From an uncultured bacterium (GTDB lineage Bacteria > Acidobacteriota > Thermoanaerobaculia > Thermoanaerobaculales > Thermoanaerobaculaceae), in contig CALEVZ010000020.1 of NCBI GenBank assembly GCA_937924755.1, positions 1 through 62,210 on the forward strand: DNA of 62,210 nt. The letters are read 5' to 3'. The notes beneath the pieces were generated by a model. That model was not told the DNA's origin and ran no database searches. It was given only the letters and a program-made list of their open reading frames with translations. Position numbers and translations under genes: made by a program. Shown piece by piece: positions 9,449-17,051 of this stretch (position 1 is the stretch's first letter; every line of letters begins with the position of its first letter).

Positions 9449-10449
9449 GAGGACGCCGCTGGGAGGTGCAGTTCCACCCGGGTACCGGCGGGGAAGTACG
9501 CCGCTGGTTCGTCTCGCAGGCACTTCTCCTCTTCGTGGCCACGGCCGCCGGCCTCGCCCTGGCGGTTATGCTGGTGCTGGTGGCGCTCCTGCCGTCCTCG
9601 GCCCGCGCGGCAGTGACACGGCTCTCTGCCGGGCCGGTACAACGCCAGAACGCTGCCCTCCATCGCGAGCTCGCCGGCGAGAGGGAAAGGGCGATGGAGA
9701 TGGCGGCGCAAGTGGAACAGGTTCTGCAGCGAGGAAGGCGGCTATGCTGGACCCTGGGTGCCAGCGAGGCGAGCGTGGCCGCACCCATCGCACCGCTTCC
9801 GCCTGTTTCCGCTGACGCGCTTGAGGTGGCAGCCTGGCTCGAGGCGCACGGTCAGCGCCTCGATTCCCTCGCTGACGTCGTGGCCGGTCAGACAGAAGTG
9901 CAGCGCCCTTGCCCCCTGCTCACCCTTCCCACCGCGCCACCCGTGGAGCCCTCACGGGCTGTGCCGGTGGCGGCCTTCGGGTGGCAGATCTCCCCCTTTA
10001 CCGGCCGGGAGGAGGCCCACCATGGCGTCACCCTGGCGGCGCCCGCCGGTGAGGCGGTGCGCGCGCCGGGCGCGGGGCGGATCGTTTACGCTGGGCGCCC
10101 CCGAGATCGGCGTGCCAACGAGTGGATGAGGTGGGGAACGATCGTGGTCATCGACCACGGCTGCGAGCGACTCACACTGCTCGGTCACCTCGGCGACCTC
10201 AGCGTCCGCCCGGGAGCTACGGTACGACGAGGGGACAGGCTGGGGTCGGTGGGCGAGAGTGGGTGGACACGGGTCCCGGCGCTATACCTCGAAGTGCGTT
10301 GGCCGGTCGGCGGCAAGATTCGTCCCATTGATCCCGCCATGGTTGCCCTGTGGCTGCGCCTCGACGACCCCGAGGCGCGCTTCGCGGATCCCGCCGCCGG
10401 CTTGCCGGAGACGTTCTCGGCGCTGGATACCCTGCGCCTGGCTCGATAA
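9439..10449 (+). CDS. Degenerate M23 (LytM-type) peptidoglycan-hydrolase-like protein
   Basis: A 336-residue envelope protein: short cytoplasmic N-terminus, one membrane helix (about residues 28-52), a probable coiled coil (about 65-100), then an M23-like beta domain from about residue 185. The fold is recognisable from HHGVTLAAPAGEAVRAPGAG, VVIDHG, GHLGDLSV and ALYLEVRWP. Active M23 enzymes bind zinc with HxxxD and the second His of HxH. Here the first motif is HHGVTLA without the Asp, and HLHFE-like sequence reads ALYLE, so both key positions are lost. It is probably a non-catalytic activator or scaffold like EnvC or NlpD. The start is a TTG overlapping the permease stop; GTG at 9466 is an alternative. 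Confidence 0.75.
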   Translation: MGVRGRRWEVQFHPGTGGEVRRWFVSQALLLFVATAAGLALAVMLVLVALLPSSARAAVTRLSAGPVQRQNAALHRELAGERERAMEMAAQVEQVLQRGRRLCWTLGASEASVAAPIAPLPPVSADALEVAAWLEAHGQRLDSLADVVAGQTEVQRPCPLLTLPTAPPVEPSRAVPVAAFGWQISPFTGREEAHHGVTLAAPAGEAVRAPGAGRIVYAGRPRDRRANEWMRWGTIVVIDHGCERLTLLGHLGDLSVRPGATVRRGDRLGSVGESGWTRVPALYLEVRWPVGGKIRPIDPAMVALWLRLDDPEARFADPAAGLPETFSALDTLRLAR

Positions 10450-10707
10450 GGCGCTCTCGCACCAACGGACTTCCCATGGCGTTGTGACGCTCCAGACCCG
10501 GCGAGATTCGATCGAGTTGAAGGAGCTGCTCGGCGGTGGTAGCCTTCAACTGCGGGAGGCGCGAAGGCTCGCCGCCAGCATGGATGGAGGCCCGCGAGGG
10601 ATGGTTCTTTGGTATGCACCTGGCCGGTCGAGGACAATGGCGCCTCTCGTTGGCCTGGTCAGGAATTCCCACCTGCCACAGTAAATGGAAGGGAGTAGGA
10701 GACCGGC
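10450..10707 (+). other. Intergenic leader before the glycine cleavage operon
   Basis: There are 258 bases without a convincing gene. It contains a perfect 9-bp inverted repeat (10515-10523 with 10543-10551), listed separately, and the Shine-Dalgarno of gcvT. I looked for the paired aptamers of a glycine riboswitch and did not recognise them. Confidence 0.5.
10515..10551 (+). repeat. Perfect inverted repeat (hairpin) upstream of gcvT
   Basis: AGTTGAAGG at 10515-10523 is followed after 19 bases by CCTTCAACT at 10543-10551. There is no T-tract, so it is not an ordinary intrinsic terminator. It lies about 160 bases before the gcvT ATG and could be a regulator site or an RNA hairpin. Confidence 0.5.
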
Positions 10708-11814
10708 ATGAGAGAAACCGAGCTCAAACGCACCCCGCTGTACGAGTGCCACCTTGCCGCCGGGGGCAAGATGGTTCCCTTTGCTGGCTGGGAAATGCCG
10801 GTGCAGTACCGGGGCGTCGTCGAGGAGCACCGGGCCGTTCGCACTCGGGTGGGCCTCTTCGACGTGTCTCACATGGGGGAAATCGAGGTCACCGGCAGTC
10901 GGGCTCTGGATTTTCTGCAATATGTGACCTGCAACGATGTCTCCAAGCTGACGGTGGGCCGGGCGCAGTACTCGGGGTTGATGACCCCGCGCGGCACCTT
11001 TGTGGATGATTTGCTGGTGCACAAGATGTCGGATCGCCAATACCTCCTGGTGGTCAATGCCGCCAACAAAGACAAGGATTACGCCTACCTGTGCGCTCAG
11101 GCGGCGGGGTTTTCCGGCGTGGAGGTCAACGACCGCTCGGCGGAGTGGGCGCAACTGGCGGTGCAGGGACCCAAGGCGGCCGCTGTGGTGCAGCGGCTGA
11201 CGCCGGCAAGGTTGTCAGATATCAAATATTACCACTTTGTCATCGAAAAGGTGTGCGGGGTGGAGGCGATCCTGGCGCGCACCGGCTACACCGGCGAGGA
11301 CGGTTTCGAGATTTACGTCCGCCCTGCTCACGCGCCGGATCTCTGGGACGCCATCCTGAACGCCGGGGCGGACGAAGAGATCATGCCGTGCGGTCTGGGA
11401 GCTCGCGACACGCTCCGCTTCGAGGCGTGCATGCATCTGTACGGCAACGATATCGATGACTCCACCACGCCTCTCGAGGCGGGCTTACAGTGGATCGTGA
11501 AGTTCGGCAAGGGGCCGTTTCTGGGTCGCGAAGCGCTGCTTCGCCAGGAGGCCGCCGGGCTGAGGCGCAAGCTCGTGGGACTAGAGATGATCGGTCGCGG
11601 CATCGCCCGGCACGGGTACCCGGTTCTCAAGGATGGGGAGCGCGTCGGTGCCGTGACCTCGGGGACCTTCTCGCCGACCCTCCAGCGGGCTCTGGCGCTG
11701 GCGTACGTCCCGACGGAGCTGGCAGGTGAGGGTGAGGAGCTGGACGTGGAGATACGAGAACAGCCGGTGCGAGCGAAGGTAATCGCCACCCCCTTTTACC
11801 GTCGCCCCCGCTGA
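10708..11814 (+). CDS. gcvT: Glycine cleavage system T-protein (aminomethyltransferase)
   Basis: GcvT transfers the aminomethyl carbon from lipoylated H-protein to tetrahydrofolate, releasing ammonia. The 368-residue length is normal. Recognisable family segments are [20 protein letters not shown] at the N-terminus, [13 protein letters not shown] near residue 50, and [13 protein letters not shown] near residue 192. The start ATG has a good Shine-Dalgarno (GGGAGTAGGAG). It is the first gene of gcvT-gcvH-gcvPA-gcvPB, all on the plus strand, 57 bases before gcvH. Confidence 0.97.
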   Translation: MRETELKRTPLYECHLAAGGKMVPFAGWEMPVQYRGVVEEHRAVRTRVGLFDVSHMGEIEVTGSRALDFLQYVTCNDVSKLTVGRAQYSGLMTPRGTFVDDLLVHKMSDRQYLLVVNAANKDKDYAYLCAQAAGFSGVEVNDRSAEWAQLAVQGPKAAAVVQRLTPARLSDIKYYHFVIEKVCGVEAILARTGYTGEDGFEIYVRPAHAPDLWDAILNAGADEEIMPCGLGARDTLRFEACMHLYGNDIDDSTTPLEAGLQWIVKFGKGPFLGREALLRQEAAGLRRKLVGLEMIGRGIARHGYPVLKDGERVGAVTSGTFSPTLQRALALAYVPTELAGEGEELDVEIREQPVRAKVIATPFYRRPR

Positions 11815-11871
11815 TGGTTGCCGGCGGCTGTCTGCGTACGGCCCGGGAACTGAAGGGAAGGAGCTGATCAG

Positions 11872-12261
11872 ATGAGCTATCCGGAGGATCGACGCTACGC
11901 GAAATCTCACGAGTGGGTTCTTGTCGACGGGAACACCGCCACCATCGGGATTACCAGCTATGCCCAGGAGCAGCTCGGAGACGTGGTGTTCGTCGAGTTG
12001 CCGGCAGTTGGGTCCACCCTGGAGCGGGACGGCGCCATGGGCAACATCGAGTCCGTCAAGGCAGTTTCCGAGGTGTTCGCCCCGGTGGCCGGTGAGGTGG
12101 TGGAAGTCAACGGCGCCCTGGAGGCGCGGCCCGAGCTCCTGAACACCGATCCCCACGGGGAAGGCTGGCTGGTGCGGGTGAACATGGCACCGGGGAGCGA
12201 CGCGAACCTGTTAACGGCGGCGGAGTACGAGGCGTTTTTGGCGGAGGAAGGGGCTCACTGA
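11872..12261 (+). CDS. gcvH: Glycine cleavage system H-protein
   Basis: The H-protein is the lipoylated carrier that shuttles the aminomethyl group between P, T and L proteins. The 129-residue product starts MSYPEDRRYAKSHEWV. It carries the lipoylation motif ESVKAVSEV with the acceptor Lys at residue 63. The family's SYAQEQLGDVVFVELP and NTDPHGEGWLVRV segments are intact. The Shine-Dalgarno is GGAAGGAG. The stop overlaps the gcvPA start as TGATG. Confidence 0.97.
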   Translation: MSYPEDRRYAKSHEWVLVDGNTATIGITSYAQEQLGDVVFVELPAVGSTLERDGAMGNIESVKAVSEVFAPVAGEVVEVNGALEARPELLNTDPHGEGWLVRVNMAPGSDANLLTAAEYEAFLAEEGAH

Positions 12262-13610
12262 TGCATCGCTATCTGGCCGGCGACGAAGATCGCCGGAAAA
12301 TTCTCGCCGCCGTGGGTGCGGCCAACGTCGAGGAGCTGTTCGCTTCGATCCCGGCAGAGCTGCGCTGCGGGCCGCTGGAGTTACCCCCTGCCCGTAGCGA
12401 GGAAGAGGTGAGGCAGGAGTTCTGGCGCCTCGCCGGGAGCAACCTGGCGCCCGACTGCACTGCCTGCTTCATGGGTGCCGGAGTGTACCGGCATCTTTCA
12501 CCGGCCCTGGCGGACGCCATCATCCAACGGGGTGAGTTTTTCACCGCGTACACGCCCTATCAGCCCGAGGTGAGTCAGGGCACCCTGCAGGCGATTTTCG
12601 AATTCCAGACCTTCGTCTGCCAGCTCACCGGCATGGACATCGCCAACGCCTCGCTGTACGACGGCGCCACCGCGGCGGTAGAGGCAGTGCTCATGGCCCA
12701 TCGGCTCTTGCCGTCCCGGCGGCGGGTGGTGCTGGCGGGGGCTCTCCATCCCGAGCACGTGGCGGTGCTCACCACGTACTGTGAGCCGCAGGGGATCGCA
12801 GTGCATCGAGTACCGCCGGGCGCCGACGGTCGGGTCGACCGGGAAGCGTTGGCGACGGCCGTGGCCGATGACGTCGTCGCCGTAGTGGTGCAGTCGCCCA
12901 ACGTGCTGGGAATTGTGGAAGATCTGGAGGGCACCTCGGCGGCGGCTCGCGCGGTGAAGGCGATGGCGGTGCAGGTGGTGTGCGAGGCCACCTCCTTGGG
13001 GCTGCTCACCCCCGGCGGCGAGCTGGGTTTCGACGTGGTGTGCGGTGATTTGCAGGCCTTTGGCATTCCCCCCACCTTCGGCGGGCCGCACCTGGGTTTT
13101 TTCGCCACCCGCCAGGAGTACCTCCGCCAAGTGCCGGGGCGGCTGTGTGGGGAGACGGTGGACGTGGACGGCAGGCCGGGTTTCGTGCTGACCCTTTCGA
13201 CGCGGGAGCAGCACATCCGTCGCGCCAAGGCCACCTCCAACATCTGCACCAACCATGGCCTGATGGCGTTGTACGTCACCATCGTCCTATCGTTGCTGGG
13301 CAAAAAAGGGGTGCGGGAGGTGGCCATGGCCTCCCACGCCACCGCCGAGTACCTGAAAGCGGCGTTGCGGTCGCCGGGGTCGGGGGTAACCCTGGCCCAT
13401 CCGGAATCCCCCACCTACAACGAGTTTCTGGTGGTGCATCCGGAGCCGGACGAGCTGCTGCGGCGCCTGGCCCGGGAGGGAGTGTTGGGGGGTGTGTCCA
13501 CCACCCGCTGGAGCGGGGAGCTGCCCCCGGGGATTCTGATCGCCGCCACGGAACGCAATACCCGGGGTGAGTGTGATCGTTTGCTCGATGGCATCAGGAG
13601 GCTGGCATGA
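12261..13610 (+). CDS. gcvPA: Glycine dehydrogenase (decarboxylating) subunit 1
   Basis: This is the N-terminal half of the P-protein, encoded separately as in many thermophiles and Gram-positives. It pairs with GcvPB to decarboxylate glycine with PLP. The 449-residue length is normal. Conserved segments include FMGAGVYRHLSPALAD, FFTAYTPYQPEVSQGTLQ, ANASLYDGATA and PPTFGGPHLGFFA. Its catalytic Lys is not expected here because it is carried by the second subunit. It overlaps both gcvH and gcvPB by a few bases, consistent with coupled translation. Confidence 0.97.
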   Translation: MHRYLAGDEDRRKILAAVGAANVEELFASIPAELRCGPLELPPARSEEEVRQEFWRLAGSNLAPDCTACFMGAGVYRHLSPALADAIIQRGEFFTAYTPYQPEVSQGTLQAIFEFQTFVCQLTGMDIANASLYDGATAAVEAVLMAHRLLPSRRRVVLAGALHPEHVAVLTTYCEPQGIAVHRVPPGADGRVDREALATAVADDVVAVVVQSPNVLGIVEDLEGTSAAARAVKAMAVQVVCEATSLGLLTPGGELGFDVVCGDLQAFGIPPTFGGPHLGFFATRQEYLRQVPGRLCGETVDVDGRPGFVLTLSTREQHIRRAKATSNICTNHGLMALYVTIVLSLLGKKGVREVAMASHATAEYLKAALRSPGSGVTLAHPESPTYNEFLVVHPEPDELLRRLAREGVLGGVSTTRWSGELPPGILIAATERNTRGECDRLLDGIRRLA

Positions 13611-15088
13611 ACGGGGCGCGAGGACGGGCTCGCCGGGAGGGGGTGATCTTCGACCGGTCATCGCCAGGAAGAGTGGGGTATCAGCTGCCACCTCTGGAGG
13701 TTCCCCCGGCGGACGTGAGGCAAACCCTGGCCGGGGTGGCCCTGCGCGGCGAGATCGAGGAGCTGCCGGAGGTCAGCGAAGTGGATGTGTTGCGCCACTT
13801 CCATCGGCTCTCCCAGCTCAACTACTCGGTGGACGAGGGGTTGTATCCGTTGGGCTCCTGCACCATGAAGTACAACCCCAGGCTCAACGAGGAGTTGGCG
13901 CGCCTGCCCGGCCTGGCGCAACTGCACCCGCTGCAGCCGGAGGAGCAGGTGCAGGGGGCGCTGGAGTTGATGTGGGAGCTGGAGCAGGCGCTGGTGGCCA
14001 TCACCGGCATGGCGAGGGTGACCTTGCAGCCGGCCGCCGGCGCCCACGGCGAGCTGACCGGGATGCTAATGGTGCGCGCCGCCTGCCGCGACCGCAATTC
14101 GCCCCGCAGCACGGTGCTCATTCCCGATTCAGCCCATGGCACCAACCCGGCCACCGCCGTTTTCGCCGGCTTCAAGGTGGTGGAGATTGCCTCCACCAGC
14201 GCAGGCACGCTGGACTTGCACGCCCTCGCCCGCCATCTCGAGGGCGGGGATGTCGCCGCGCTCATGGTGACCGTTCCCAACACCCTGGGAGTGTTCGAGC
14301 CGGAGATCGCCCGCGCCGCCGCCATGCTGCACGAGCGGGGCGCTTTTCTCTATATCGATGGCGCCAACCTCAACGCCTTCGTCGGGATTGCCCAGCCGGG
14401 GGCGATGGGGGCGGACGTCATGCATATCAATTTGCACAAGACCTTTTCCACCCCCCACGGGGGAGGGGGTCCGGGGGCCGGTCCAGTGGCGGTGTCGCAG
14501 GCGCTGGTGGAGTACCTCCCGGTGCCGTTGGTGGAGAGAACTGGTGACAGGTGGACCCTGTCCTACCATCGTCCCAAGAGCATTGGCAAGGTGCGGGGCT
14601 TTTACGGCAACTTCGGCATGCTGGTGCGGGCGCTGGCGTACATTCGCTCGCTGGGCCGGGACGGACTCAAGGCCATGGCGGAGGGGGCGGTTCTCAACGC
14701 CAACTACATCCGCAAGGGCCTGGAGGAGGACTACCACCTTCCCTACCCGGGCGCCTCCTTGCACGAGGTGGTTTTCGATGACTCTCGCCAGCTCGCCCAC
14801 GGCGTGAAAAACGTCGACATCGCCAAGCGTTTGCTGGATTATGGTTTCCATCCGCCAACCATGTCCTTTCCGCTCATCGTCCACGGCGCGCTGATGATCG
14901 AACCCACCGAAAGCGATGGCGTGGAGGAGCTGGACGCTTTCATCGCGGCGATGCGGCAGATCGCCCGGGAGTGTCGCGAGAACCCGGAGCTGGTGCGGGG
15001 CGCCCCCTACACCACCCCGGTTCGGCGGCTGGACGAGGTGCGGGCGGCGCGATCGCCGATACTGCGGTGGCGCCGTAGCTCACGATGA
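13607..15088 (+). CDS. gcvPB: Glycine dehydrogenase (decarboxylating) subunit 2
   Basis: The C-terminal half of the split P-protein. The 493-residue product carries the PLP-binding Lys at about residue 278 in NLHKTFSTPHGGGGPG and the glycine-rich loop after it. PLGSCTMKYNP near residue 83 is another family hallmark. The ATG overlaps the gcvPA stop as ATGA. No L-protein gene follows; the nearest dihydrolipoyl dehydrogenase is 4.7 kb downstream on the other strand. Confidence 0.97.
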   Translation: MNGARGRARREGVIFDRSSPGRVGYQLPPLEVPPADVRQTLAGVALRGEIEELPEVSEVDVLRHFHRLSQLNYSVDEGLYPLGSCTMKYNPRLNEELARLPGLAQLHPLQPEEQVQGALELMWELEQALVAITGMARVTLQPAAGAHGELTGMLMVRAACRDRNSPRSTVLIPDSAHGTNPATAVFAGFKVVEIASTSAGTLDLHALARHLEGGDVAALMVTVPNTLGVFEPEIARAAAMLHERGAFLYIDGANLNAFVGIAQPGAMGADVMHINLHKTFSTPHGGGGPGAGPVAVSQALVEYLPVPLVERTGDRWTLSYHRPKSIGKVRGFYGNFGMLVRALAYIRSLGRDGLKAMAEGAVLNANYIRKGLEEDYHLPYPGASLHEVVFDDSRQLAHGVKNVDIAKRLLDYGFHPPTMSFPLIVHGALMIEPTESDGVEELDAFIAAMRQIARECRENPELVRGAPYTTPVRRLDEVRAARSPILRWRRSSR

Positions 15089-15122
15089 AACCCGGTTGAT
15101 GCCGGTGTCAGGAGGTGCATTG

Positions 15123-15770
15123 ATGTTGCAAATGGTTCACGTTTTCGTCGATTATTGGAACTTCCAGCTGCGCTGGAACGAGCGAGGGGGCGAGGCGCGG
15201 TGCGACTGGGCCGCCCTTCCCGAGGTGCTCATGGGCGCCCTGACTCGCCTGCCGCTGGGGGAGGACCTGGACTTCCAGGGCATGCGGGTGTACGCCTCGT
15301 GCGATCCCGACGACGAGAACCTGCGCCGCTGGCTGGAGAACTTCGTGGAGCGGCAGCCGGGCACCAGCGTGGCGATTCTCGAGCGGCGCCGGCGTTACGA
15401 TCACATCCGCTGTCGTGCCTGCGGGTACGAGACGGGCACCTGCCCCTCCTGTGGTCAGCCGCTGGTGTGGTCGGCGGAGAAGGGGGTGGAGGCGGCCCTG
15501 ATCACCGACTTGTTCGATCTGGCGGCGGCGGATGCCATGGACGTGGCGGTGCTGGTCTCTTCCGACTCGGACTTCACCTACCCGACGGCGGCGCTGCAGC
15601 GGCGCGGCATCAAGGTGATCAACGCCATGTGGCGGGGGGCCGGGCAGGAGCTCGCCAGGGCGGCCTGGGCGACGATTGACTTGGATGAGCTCATTCCGAA
15701 GCTGATCAGGGAGATGAGCGGGGAGAGGCGGAGCGTGGCGACGGTTGTCGTCGAGGGGGAAAGAACGTGA
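15123..15770 (+). CDS. NYN/PIN-like nuclease-fold protein with inserted zinc ribbon
   Basis: A 215-residue LabA/NYN-type protein. The N-terminal HVFVDYWNF carries the first acidic residue (Asp10), and VLVSSDSDF (residues 144-151) carries the second acidic cluster typical of NYN RNases. Between them is a four-Cys ribbon: CRAC (97, 100) and CPSC (107, 110). The zinc ribbon could bind RNA or protein. ATG at 15123 has a good Shine-Dalgarno (AGGAGGT). It follows gcvPB by 34 bases and may be read with that operon, with no known functional link. Its last 65 bases overlap the convergent DoxX/MauE-like gene. Confidence 0.82.
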   Translation: MLQMVHVFVDYWNFQLRWNERGGEARCDWAALPEVLMGALTRLPLGEDLDFQGMRVYASCDPDDENLRRWLENFVERQPGTSVAILERRRRYDHIRCRACGYETGTCPSCGQPLVWSAEKGVEAALITDLFDLAAADAMDVAVLVSSDSDFTYPTAALQRRGIKVINAMWRGAGQELARAAWATIDLDELIPKLIREMSGERRSVATVVVEGERT

Positions 15771-16179
15771 GTACGGCCGCGGCGGCCAGCATCGGCAGGT
15801 CGCGCAGGGCCAACAACCAGGCGTTCTTAACGTCCTGGGCCGAAGTGGAGAAGCACCCACAGGCCACGTCGACGCCTCGCACGGCGTTGATCACCAGGGC
15901 GGTGGTAAAGAAGACCAGCAGTACCGTAGCCCACCCGGCCGCCGCCCGCCGGGCGATCCCCGTCACGAGCCCGAGGCCGATGAGTAACTCCATCCACGGC
16001 AAGTAGATAGCAATGAGATTGGTGAGCTGCGGGGGGATCAAACGATACCCCCAGATGATGGTCACCAGGGGACGGGGGTCCAAGACCTTGTCGTGGGCGG
16101 CGTACAAGAAGATGCCGCCGAGCGCCAGCGCCAGGACGAGATGAAGCCAGCGGTTGCCGAGGGCGTCGGACAGTTTCAT
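15706..16179 (-). CDS. DoxX/MauE-like membrane protein
   Basis: A 157-residue protein with four membrane helices, beginning with LVLALALGGIFLYAAHDKV, whose last two residues fit the HKxx-type family feature. After helix three is VACGCFS, a CxCF motif of the MauE branch of the DoxX superfamily, often linked to disulfide or thiol redox chemistry in the envelope. Its ATG overlaps the stop of the rhodanese gene, so the two are co-translated. The basic C-terminal tail overlaps the end of the NYN gene on the opposite strand. Confidence 0.78.
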   Translation of the reverse strand: MKLSDALGNRWLHLVLALALGGIFLYAAHDKVLDPRPLVTIIWGYRLIPPQLTNLIAIYLPWMELLIGLGLVTGIARRAAAGWATVLLVFFTTALVINAVRGVDVACGCFSTSAQDVKNAWLLALRDLPMLAAAAVLTFFPPRRQPSPRSASPRSSP

Positions 16180-16664
16180 GGGGCCACCTCAGAGGCGCTC
16201 TCCACGGGCAGTCCCGCGGCGCGCCAGGCGGGCAAGCCGCCAATCAGGATGTAAGGGGGGGCGAGTCCCAGACGACGCAGTTGCTGGGACATCAGCTGCT
16301 CGATGTCGGCGTCCGCCGTGTCGCCGTAGAGAAGAATGAGATCGGCGCCGCGCAGGCGGGCCTCCAAATCGGCGGGCAAGGCGGTGCTCAGTTCCGTGTA
16401 CGAAAGGTGCAGGGCACCGGGAATGCGGCTCTCGCCGTACGCTCCCAGCCCGCGCGCGTCAATGAAGACGACGCCCGGCAGAGATTGCCGGATCTCGTCG
16501 GCCGAAAGCGCATCCATCCAATGGAAATCCACCCCCACCTGGGGTGGCTGCTGACCCGCCCCCCACCAGGCCAGGCGGCGGGAGGGGATGAGGTTGGACA
16601 CCGTGCCCAGCACCAGCGTCGCGGCCAGCAGCAGAACCATGTCGCGGAGGAGGTGCCGTCGCAT
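16176..16664 (-). CDS. Membrane-anchored rhodanese-fold protein lacking the catalytic Cys
   Basis: A 162-residue protein with an N-terminal anchor (residues 8-25) and an exported rhodanese domain (about 45-160). GVVFIDARGLGAYGESRIPGA-type sequence is the CH2A-like strand and loop of the fold. Where sulfurtransferases have the active-site Cys, this protein reads LLYGDTADAD (residues 111-120), with Gly or Asp instead. It is therefore unlikely to transfer sulfur by the usual mechanism. ATG at 16664 is preferred over 16682 because a likely -10 box covers the latter. Coupled to the DoxX/MauE-like gene; a joint envelope redox role is inference. Confidence 0.75.
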   Translation of the reverse strand: MRRHLLRDMVLLLAATLVLGTVSNLIPSRRLAWWGAGQQPPQVGVDFHWMDALSADEIRQSLPGVVFIDARGLGAYGESRIPGALHLSYTELSTALPADLEARLRGADLILLYGDTADADIEQLMSQQLRRLGLAPPYILIGGLPAWRAAGLPVESASEVAP

Positions 16665-16676
16665 GGTTGGAAAGGT

Positions 16677-16683
16677 TAGCATA
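16677..16683. promoter_or_regulatory. Overlapping divergent -10 boxes
   Basis: On the plus strand TAGCAT (16677-16682) lies 6 nt before the ATG at 16689 of the dihaem cytochrome gene. On the minus strand TATGCT (16683-16678) lies 13 nt before the ATG at 16664 of the rhodanese gene. The boxes share five bases, so one open complex region could serve both directions. Confidence 0.45.
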
Positions 16684-16688
16684 CCACG

Positions 16689-17003
16689 ATGGTGGCCGGG
16701 ACGCGGCGACTGGCGATGATTGTCGCGGCGGCGCTTTTGGGGTTGGCGGGGCTGTGGGCGGTGGGGGATCGCCCACCCCGGCTGCCCGCCGATGGGGATC
16801 ATGGGGTGGAGCAGTCGGAGCTGTCCTGCCTGTCCTGCCACGGGGTCAGCGGCCGAGCGCCCCGGCCGCCCACCCACCCGCCCCGGGACGATTGCTACTC
16901 CTGCCACCGCGACGCCGGGGGACGGCTGCACCCGCGGCGGAATGCCCCCACCGAGCTGCCGGGGGGATGGCGGGAGATGCGGCGCCGGGACGAGGCCCGC
17001 TGA
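16689..17003 (+). CDS. Small exported dihaem c-type cytochrome
   Basis: A 104-residue protein with an N-terminal signal or anchor (about residues 8-26) and two CxxCH haem-c motifs, CLSCH at 47-51 and CYSCH at 69-73. Pro- and Arg-rich linkers separate them. It probably carries electrons in the periplasm. The partner is unknown, but the divergent DoxX/MauE-like and rhodanese genes suggest an envelope redox module. The ATG follows a -10 box by 6 nt with no Shine-Dalgarno, consistent with a leaderless message. The C-terminal 25 residues look unstructured. Confidence 0.75.
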   Translation: MVAGTRRLAMIVAAALLGLAGLWAVGDRPPRLPADGDHGVEQSELSCLSCHGVSGRAPRPPTHPPRDDCYSCHRDAGGRLHPRRNAPTELPGGWREMRRRDEAR

Positions 17004-17051
17004 CGAGGGACCGAGGCGTCGCGCCTGAACCTCGCCCGGCTGCGGGAAGAA

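Noticed and set aside
10450-10707. Glycine riboswitch before gcvT
   Set aside because: The expected paired aptamer core sequences were not recognised; only a simple hairpin is clear.
16665-16931. Longer N-terminus for the rhodanese gene
   Set aside because: The extension is antisense to the dihaem cytochrome gene and the family start with a membrane anchor is at 16664.
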